Assembly: GCA_021739805.1 (NCBI GenBank)
Contig: JAIPBB010000156.1
Span: forward strand, 1 to 11,966
Direction: 5' to 3'
DNA: 11,966 nt
DNA from: Saprospiraceae bacterium
Lineage (GTDB): Bacteria; Bacteroidota; Bacteroidia; Bacteroidales; JAIPBB01
The notes beneath the pieces were generated by a model. The model ran no database searches, had not been told where the DNA came from, and saw nothing but the letters and a program-made list of their open reading frames with translations. This document shows, one piece after another, positions 8,101 to 11,966 of the stretch. Position numbers and translations under genes: made by a program. The stretch's first letter is position 1. Each line of letters opens with the position of its first letter.

Positions 8101-10776
8101 AGCGGTGCAGCTCAGCGTACAGGAGAAATTAAAACTATTATTCAGGAAATTGTAAATCGTGGTGGTTGGAATGCAGGAAATAGTATGGCTTTTATATTTT
8201 CAGGCCCTTCCGGAACGAGAACAGCAGAAACTAATCCTACTCTTCATATCGAATATGCAGGAATAAAGTATGCTTGTGGAACAAATGTGCCAACTCAGGA
8301 TGAAGACGCTGATGGGGAAGACGATTGGAGAGATGGTGGAAATGTTATTACAGGCAGAGTTTATGAAGATATAAATACAAATGGAAATGATGATTCTGAA
8401 CCTGCTTTAGCAAATGTTACCATTAAACTTTACAATGACGCTAATGGAAATGGAGTTATAGATGGAGGAGATTCTTATGTTGAATCCACAACAACCGATG
8501 CCAGTGGAAATTATCAATTTAAATACGCAGCAACAGGACATATAATAACTACTGTCGATTTAAGCACTCTTCCTGCAAATTATGCACTTACTACTGATAA
8601 TGTTGAAGTTGCATATTTTACAAGTTTGGGGCAATCAGATAGTGGAAATGATTTTGGTGCTGCCACAGGTGCCGATTGCGATAGTGATGGTATTCCTGAC
8701 TTCTTTGAAGGCACAGCAGACAGTGATGGTGATGGAGTTCAAAACCAATGCGACCTTGATAGCGATAATGATGGTATATTAGATGCAGTTGAATCTACAA
8801 AAGATACTGATGGTGATGGAATAAAAGATTACCTTGATTTAGATAGCGATAATGATGGCATTCCTGATGCTATTGAAGCAAATTATGGAGTAGCTCCAAC
8901 AGGATATTCAACTTCCGGAAGAATAACTGGTACAGATACTGATGGTGATGGTTTATTAAATTCAGTTGATAATGCTCCAACAACTCAGTATGGAACGGGT
9001 TCAACTTCTAATTTGCCAAATCCTGATTCTGATAGAGATGGTGTTGATGATAACTGTGATTTAGATAGCGATAATGATGGAATTCTTGATGTTACTGAAG
9101 CTGGTGGAACTGATTCAAACGGTGATGGAAAAATAGACAGCTTTACTGACACAAATAATGATGGTTACAAAGATGCTTTAACTTCATCTCCACTACCAAT
9201 TCCAAATACAGATGCTACTTCTTATGAAACTCCAAACGCACTTTCATTAAGACCAAATTATATTGATATGGATTCTGATGCTGATGGCATTGATGATACT
9301 AAAGAAGGTTTGGCAACATGTGGAATAGGAACACCTTGTTATTCAGTTCCATCTACACTTACTGATGCAGATGGAGATGGGATAATAGACCATTGGGATA
9401 ATTCTCAAGGTGGAACAGCAATTACTCCATATAATAAAGATGCAGATAGCTATCCGGATTATATTGATACAGATACTGATAATGATGGATTTTCAGATTT
9501 AATTGAAGGTAATGATGCCAATAACGATGATGTTGCAGACTCATCACCTTCAGGAAATGATGCAGACGGAAACGGAATAGATGATACTTTTGACAATGTT
9601 TGTTCTGGAGCAGGTTCTTTTTATAATACAGTTTCAGATTATGCTGAAGAAAGAGTTTCCGATGGTGATATGTATCTTACAAGTACAGATTTAGAATTAG
9701 TTGATGATTCAGATTATCACGGTCTTCAGGAAGTAGGCTTGCAATTTGTTAATGTTAATCTTGAGCAGGGAGCTATCATTACTTCAGCTTATATTCAATT
9801 TACCAGCGAACGTGTAAGCACTGGTGCAGTCAGCATTACAATTAAAGGACAGGACATTGATAATGCTCCCGGATTTACGACAACAGATTATAATCTTTCG
9901 AGCAGAACAAATACTTCTGCATCGGTTGCCTGGACACCTGCTGATTGGAATTCGGTTGGAGCAAGCACCGCTAATGAACGAACATCAGATATTAAAACGA
10001 TTATTCAGGAAATTGTAAATAGAGGAGGTTGGAGTTCTGGAAATTCTATCGTTATTACTTTCACAGGTTCAGGTGAAAGAGCTGCTGAAACTAATCCTGT
10101 TCTTTATGTCGAGTTTGCTGGAGTTGCTTATGCTTGTGGTACAAATGTTCCAACCCAGGATGAAGATTTAGATGGCGAAGACGATTGGAGAGATGATTTT
10201 TATGAAGGTGGAATCCCATTGCCTATTGAATTACTAAGCTTTACCGCTGATGTTAATAATCAAGAAGTTGATTTAAAATGGCAAACAGCATCTGAAATAA
10301 ATAACGATTACTTTACTGTTGAAAGGTCAATGGATGGTGAAAATTTTGAGCCATTAATAATTGTTAAAGGTGCCGGAAACAGTAATCAAATAATCAATTA
10401 TTATGAAGTTGATAAAGATCCATATAGTGGAATATCATACTACAGATTAAAACAAACTGATTTTGATGGAGAATTTAGTTACTCGCAAATTATTTCAGTC
10501 AATATTACTAAAAATAACAAAGACATTAATATCTATCCAAATCCTGTTTCAAATAATAATTTAACTCTTGAGTTATATGGATTTTCTGAAACTGATGAAA
10601 TAACTGTGAAAATTAGTAATAGCTACGGAGCACTAATTTACTCAAAAAGTTTTGATAGTTCTAATAATTTAAAATTTGAGATACCAATAAAAGAAATTAC
10701 TAAAATTTCAGGCATTTATATGGTAACTTTAATAAGCAAAGAATCAATTATTTCCAAAAAACTTATCATTAATTAG
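5182..10776 (+). CDS. Giant T9SS-exported multidomain surface protein with two copies of a calcium-loop block
   Basis: No specific function recognised; an adhesin-like or structural cell-surface role is inferred. Domain order by residue: signal peptide 1-29 (cleavage likely after NLFA); GEVED domain about 43-173 with GEVEDY at 163-168; a beta-propeller-like domain about 182-430 (DUF6923-like) with repeating LxFDPLTGxLWAT and QINPATG blades; then block 1 (433-1051) and block 2 (1056-1671). Each block has an SdrD-B-like domain starting GRVxxDIN, 16 Asp/Asn-rich loops of thrombospondin type 3 character (545-855 and 1165-1474), and a beta-sandwich-like domain of about 170 residues ending in [14 protein letters not shown] Fn3-like domain (about 1679-1776) and a type A T9SS sorting domain with YPNP at 1785-1788 (about 1783-1864) finish the protein. 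Export across the outer membrane and C-terminal cleavage or anchoring follow from the sorting domain. It is followed by a paralogue. Confidence 0.93.
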   Translation: MITKYKNIKLKSKALMLLIFILLNSNLFAQTYPTSSGGDDDDYYITNVTFAGINNTSSNNGPGYEDYTSGIAASVTVGSTYTLSVTIHKKKHSYLHAWIDWNHDFDFTDTGEEYILATDVNDDGPHTVNITVPSGATLVSTRMRVTDKKDSAPLSDENPISKGEVEDYTVTIYAASVITDLFYYVSDGDNSLYTIDRTNGNCNLIGSTGVGSIEAIAMWPIPGNRILYAADAGNFGILNQSTGAFSLIGEIDGGSTANGANGAKTLNDVDGLAFDPLTGILWATERKSNSGDYDLLFQINPATGHFVADVFGTGVDYIVIDGVGVWDDVDDIAISSTTGEMYAVSNYNNGTSDQSLNINKYTGAITVIGNLTYNDVEGLGYHNDGTFWATEGDSNRFSQINPATGVMTQVKMPMLGGGDPEALAALIADLNTVSGRVFNDINLNGADNSEAAITGVTVLLYNDVNANQVLDGPDVLLQSTTTDGNGDYVFYYATTGNLITTVDLTTLPSGFALTTDNIEIASFTDNVNFGEVDSGNDFGAASGSDCDSDGIPDFTEGTTDSDGDGVQNQCDLDCDNDGILDNVEGTGDKDGDGIPNYLDLDSDNDGIPDAIEANSGAAPTGYNSSTGRITGSDTDSDGLLNSVDNAPTTQYGSGSTSNLPNPDSDIDGISDYKDLDSDNDGILDIIEAGGTDSNKDGRIDGFSDSNNDGYHDALTSSPLPIPNTDASTYETPNGQPLKPNYIDMDSDADGIDDTKEGLATCGIATPCYSIPSQVVDADNDGIINYWDITSGGTPITPYNKDGDSYPDYIDTDTDNDGSPDLIEGNDANNDNTADSSPSGNDADGNGIDDTFDNNCSGSTIINISASDYGEERVSDGNMDLTSSDLELLNDGSTNQIVGVHYGSINVPQGKTISTAYLQFQCDEVSTGSVTITIKGEDIDNALAFTTTAYDVSSRTQTSASVAWSPADWNTIGESGAAQRTGEIKTIIQEIVNRGGWNAGNSMAFIFSGPSGTRTAETNPTLHIEYAGIKYACGTNVPTQDEDADGEDDWRDGGNVITGRVYEDINTNGNDDSEPALANVTIKLYNDANGNGVIDGGDSYVESTTTDASGNYQFKYAATGHIITTVDLSTLPANYALTTDNVEVAYFTSLGQSDSGNDFGAATGADCDSDGIPDFFEGTADSDGDGVQNQCDLDSDNDGILDAVESTKDTDGDGIKDYLDLDSDNDGIPDAIEANYGVAPTGYSTSGRITGTDTDGDGLLNSVDNAPTTQYGTGSTSNLPNPDSDRDGVDDNCDLDSDNDGILDVTEAGGTDSNGDGKIDSFTDTNNDGYKDALTSSPLPIPNTDATSYETPNALSLRPNYIDMDSDADGIDDTKEGLATCGIGTPCYSVPSTLTDADGDGIIDHWDNSQGGTAITPYNKDADSYPDYIDTDTDNDGFSDLIEGNDANNDDVADSSPSGNDADGNGIDDTFDNVCSGAGSFYNTVSDYAEERVSDGDMYLTSTDLELVDDSDYHGLQEVGLQFVNVNLEQGAIITSAYIQFTSERVSTGAVSITIKGQDIDNAPGFTTTDYNLSSRTNTSASVAWTPADWNSVGASTANERTSDIKTIIQEIVNRGGWSSGNSIVITFTGSGERAAETNPVLYVEFAGVAYACGTNVPTQDEDLDGEDDWRDDFYEGGIPLPIELLSFTADVNNQEVDLKWQTASEINNDYFTVERSMDGENFEPLIIVKGAGNSNQIINYYEVDKDPYSGISYYRLKQTDFDGEFSYSQIISVNITKNNKDINIYPNPVSNNNLTLELYGFSETDEITVKISNSYGALIYSKSFDSSNNLKFEIPIKEITKISGIYMVTLISKESIISKKLIIN
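6478..8334 (+). repeat. Internal duplication, copy 1 (residues 433-1051)
   Basis: The first of two in-frame blocks of about 1.85 kb within the giant gene: SdrD-B-like domain, 16 Asp-rich loops, beta-sandwich-like domain and the [11 protein letters not shown] linker. Its partner starts 12 bases after it ends. The offset between the copies drifts from 623 to 620 residues, so only small indels separate them. Confidence 0.92.
6814..7746 (+). repeat. Asp-rich calcium-loop array 1 (residues 545-855)
   Basis: I count sixteen DxDxDG-like or degenerate loops, such as DSDNDGILD and DTDNDGSPD, often followed by E or by DLD. They are spaced unevenly, with intervening segments such as NAPTTQYG and SPLPIPNTD. 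In the family such loops bind calcium and rigidify a rod. Three may be weak binders because a key position is changed ([27 protein letters not shown]). Confidence 0.85.
8347..10194 (+). repeat. Internal duplication, copy 2 (residues 1056-1671)
   Basis: The second block, in the same order as copy 1. Over one aligned 120-base sample (6781-6900 against 8641-8760) I count 26 differences, many of them synonymous, so the copies are old rather than a recent slip or assembly error. By eye the Asp-rich array is about 85% identical in protein, while the flanking domains are nearer 60%. Confidence 0.92.
8674..9603 (+). repeat. Asp-rich calcium-loop array 2 (residues 1165-1474)
   Basis: Sixteen loops in the same order and nearly the same spacing as array 1. 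The ATCGIxTPC cysteine pair and the NQC cysteine are kept. Array 1 has an extra Cys in CDLDCDNDG where this copy has Ser. Array 2 has a Cys in DDNCDLD where array 1 has Lys. Confidence 0.85.
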
Positions 10777-10793
10777 AAATTTAAGATATTTGT

Positions 10794-10847
10794 TTCTAAC
10801 TAAAAAGCCCAATTTTAGAAGTTAAGTGCAAATATGGGAACTTAACT
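10794..10847. terminator. Two AT-rich hairpins after the giant gene, possible terminator or spacer structure
   Basis: TTCTAA (10794-10799) pairs with TTAGAA (10815-10820), with an alternative CTAAAA/TTTTAG pairing inside it. Directly after comes AGTTAAGT (10820-10827) pairing with ACTTAACT (10840-10847) around 12 bases. They lie 18-71 bases after the stop codon. Stems are AT-rich and there is no clean T-run, so termination is only a guess. Confidence 0.3.
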
Positions 10848-10877
10848 GTATTGTTGTTGATTTTAAGTAACAGTAAA

Positions 10878-10902
10878 TAAGCCTAATAAATGGCTTGGCT
10901 TA
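10878..10902. repeat. Short inverted repeat in the spacer between the paralogous genes
   Basis: TAAGCC (10878-10883) and GGCTTA (10897-10902) form a 6-bp inverted repeat around 13 bases, about 60 bases before the next start codon. It could be a regulatory structure or chance; I saw no convincing TTTG-N19-TAnnTTTG promoter in the 187-bp spacer. Confidence 0.3.
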
Positions 10903-10963
10903 ATGTTTGAGTGGTGTTAGCACAATACTTATTTATATATAAGAGAAACTAAAAACTTAAGAA

Positions 10964-11966
10964 ATGAAAGGTTTTAACTTGAAATTACTAGGTTTAATAA
11001 TTTTATTGGTATTTTCTTTACAGAATAATTTATTCTCTCAAACATATCCAACATCCTATGGAAACATTGCAACTTTTGATCATATCACTAATGTTAGCTT
11101 TGCCGGAATAAATAATTCATCTGGGGGAACTAGTGGTTATTATAATTACACCACTGGAACTCACGCTAGTTTAACCAAGGGGCAAAGTTATAATTTAGAT
11201 GTAACAATCGCATTTGATGGGCCTGAATATGTAAAAGTCTGGATTGACTGGAATGGTGATAAGGATTTTGCTGATGCCGGTGAAGAATATGTTGTTGCTG
11301 ATGCTGTAACAAATAGTGGACCTCATACAGTTTCTATTAGTGTTCCAATGGGTGCATCAACTGGTACTACACGAATGAGAGTTTCGTTATCGGAGTTTAC
11401 CGCTCCTACTTCAAATGGTATATGGATGTTTGGTGAAGTTGAAGATTATTCAGTTGATATTACAGCTGTTGTAGGTCAGTCAGATATGTTATATTACGTT
11501 AGTAATACAGACGATAACTTATATTCAATTGACAGAACTAATGGTGATTGTGCACTATTAGGAGCAACAGGTAAAAATAATATTGAAGCAATTGCAATGT
11601 GGCCTTTCCCTTCTGATAGAAAGCTTTACGCAGTTGATGCTGGTGATTTCGGATATCTTAATAAATCAACAGGAGCTTTTACTTTAATTGGTGAAGTTGA
11701 TGGAGGTGGAACCGCTAACGGTGCAAATGGTCCTCAAAGCTTAAATGACGTTGATGGACTTGCATTCGACCCATTAACAGGAAAATTGTGGGCAACCGAA
11801 CGTAAATCAGGAACTGGAGTTAATGATTTATTATTTCAAATAAATCCGGCAACCGGATTGTTTGTTTCTAATGCATTTGGAGCCGGTATTGACTATTTTT
11901 CTATTAATAGTGGCAGTGTTTACTATGATCTGGACGATATTTCTTTTAATTCTTCAGGAAATTTGT
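10964..11966 (+). CDS. Paralogous GEVED/propeller surface protein, N-terminal part only (runs off window)
   Basis: An open frame of 334 codons continues past the window end with no stop. It begins MKGFNLKLLG with a signal peptide ending LFSQ, then TYPTSYG, closely matching the start of the mature upstream protein (QTYPTSSG). A GEVED domain follows (ITNVSFAGINN early, WIDWNGDKDF in the middle, GEVEDY at 157-162). Then comes the same propeller-like domain, including [39 protein letters not shown] and [10 protein letters not shown]. It is clearly a tandem paralogue of the upstream gene, with many substitutions. The start at 10964 follows an A-rich stretch (AACTTAAGAA) and places the signal peptide correctly. 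Whether it also carries the Asp-rich blocks and a T9SS tail cannot be seen. Confidence 0.9.
   Translation, partial: MKGFNLKLLGLIILLVFSLQNNLFSQTYPTSYGNIATFDHITNVSFAGINNSSGGTSGYYNYTTGTHASLTKGQSYNLDVTIAFDGPEYVKVWIDWNGDKDFADAGEEYVVADAVTNSGPHTVSISVPMGASTGTTRMRVSLSEFTAPTSNGIWMFGEVEDYSVDITAVVGQSDMLYYVSNTDDNLYSIDRTNGDCALLGATGKNNIEAIAMWPFPSDRKLYAVDAGDFGYLNKSTGAFTLIGEVDGGGTANGANGPQSLNDVDGLAFDPLTGKLWATERKSGTGVNDLLFQINPATGLFVSNAFGAGIDYFSINSGSVYYDLDDISFNSSGNL

Noticed and set aside
6814..9603. CRISPR-like or minisatellite reading of the repeated GATGGTGATGGAAT-like units
   Set aside because: Repeats are degenerate, keep the reading frame and encode calcium-loop motifs; there is no constant repeat with unique spacers.
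8582..10018. Two short + strand frames in another phase inside the giant gene
   Set aside because: The GATGGTGATGG-type repeats stay open in a second phase by composition; the products are Met/Ile/Leu-rich without meaning.
6478..10194. Tandem block as an assembly artefact
   Set aside because: The two copies differ at about one base in five in the sample counted and have distinct indels, so they are not a duplicated contig segment.

Overview
The window looks like chromosomal DNA from a member of the Bacteroidota. This rests on the low G+C content, A-rich translation starts without Shine-Dalgarno sequences, candidate promoters of the Bacteroidota type (TTTG / TAnnTTTG), and a giant secreted protein ending in a type IX secretion (T9SS) sorting domain. 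I cannot name a genus. All six genes lie on the + strand. I see no rRNA, tRNA, CRISPR array, transposase, phage gene or recognisable defence system.

Left part (19-3128): two genes whose ends touch, probably one operon. The first is a CNT/NupC-type nucleoside transporter fused to an N-terminal lipoprotein domain predicted to sit in the periplasm. The second is an M19 (renal dipeptidase-type) zinc dipeptidase with a lipoprotein signal. Both suggest scavenging at the cell envelope: nucleosides and dipeptides.

Middle part (3129-5181): thyA and folA, the dTMP synthesis / folate recycling pair, each behind its own intergenic gap. The gap before thyA is filled by a peculiar degenerate repeat (CAAGAAAC / GTCGGAA units and short hairpins) that runs up to the thyA start codon. 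The gap before folA carries a possible promoter. The gap after folA carries a possible promoter and an 11-bp inverted repeat ahead of the next gene.

Right part (5182-11966): a 1864-residue T9SS-exported surface or secreted protein. Its order is signal peptide, GEVED domain, beta-propeller-like domain, then a block of about 620 residues present twice (SdrD-B-like domain, 16 Asp-rich calcium-loop motifs, beta-sandwich-like domain), then a Fn3-like domain and the C-terminal sorting domain. A second gene starts 187 bp downstream and encodes a paralogue of the same N-terminal domains; it runs off the window end. This is a tandem cluster of large, probably calcium-stabilised surface proteins with no assignable substrate. 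It is the least explained part of the window. The other genes are ordinary metabolism and transport.
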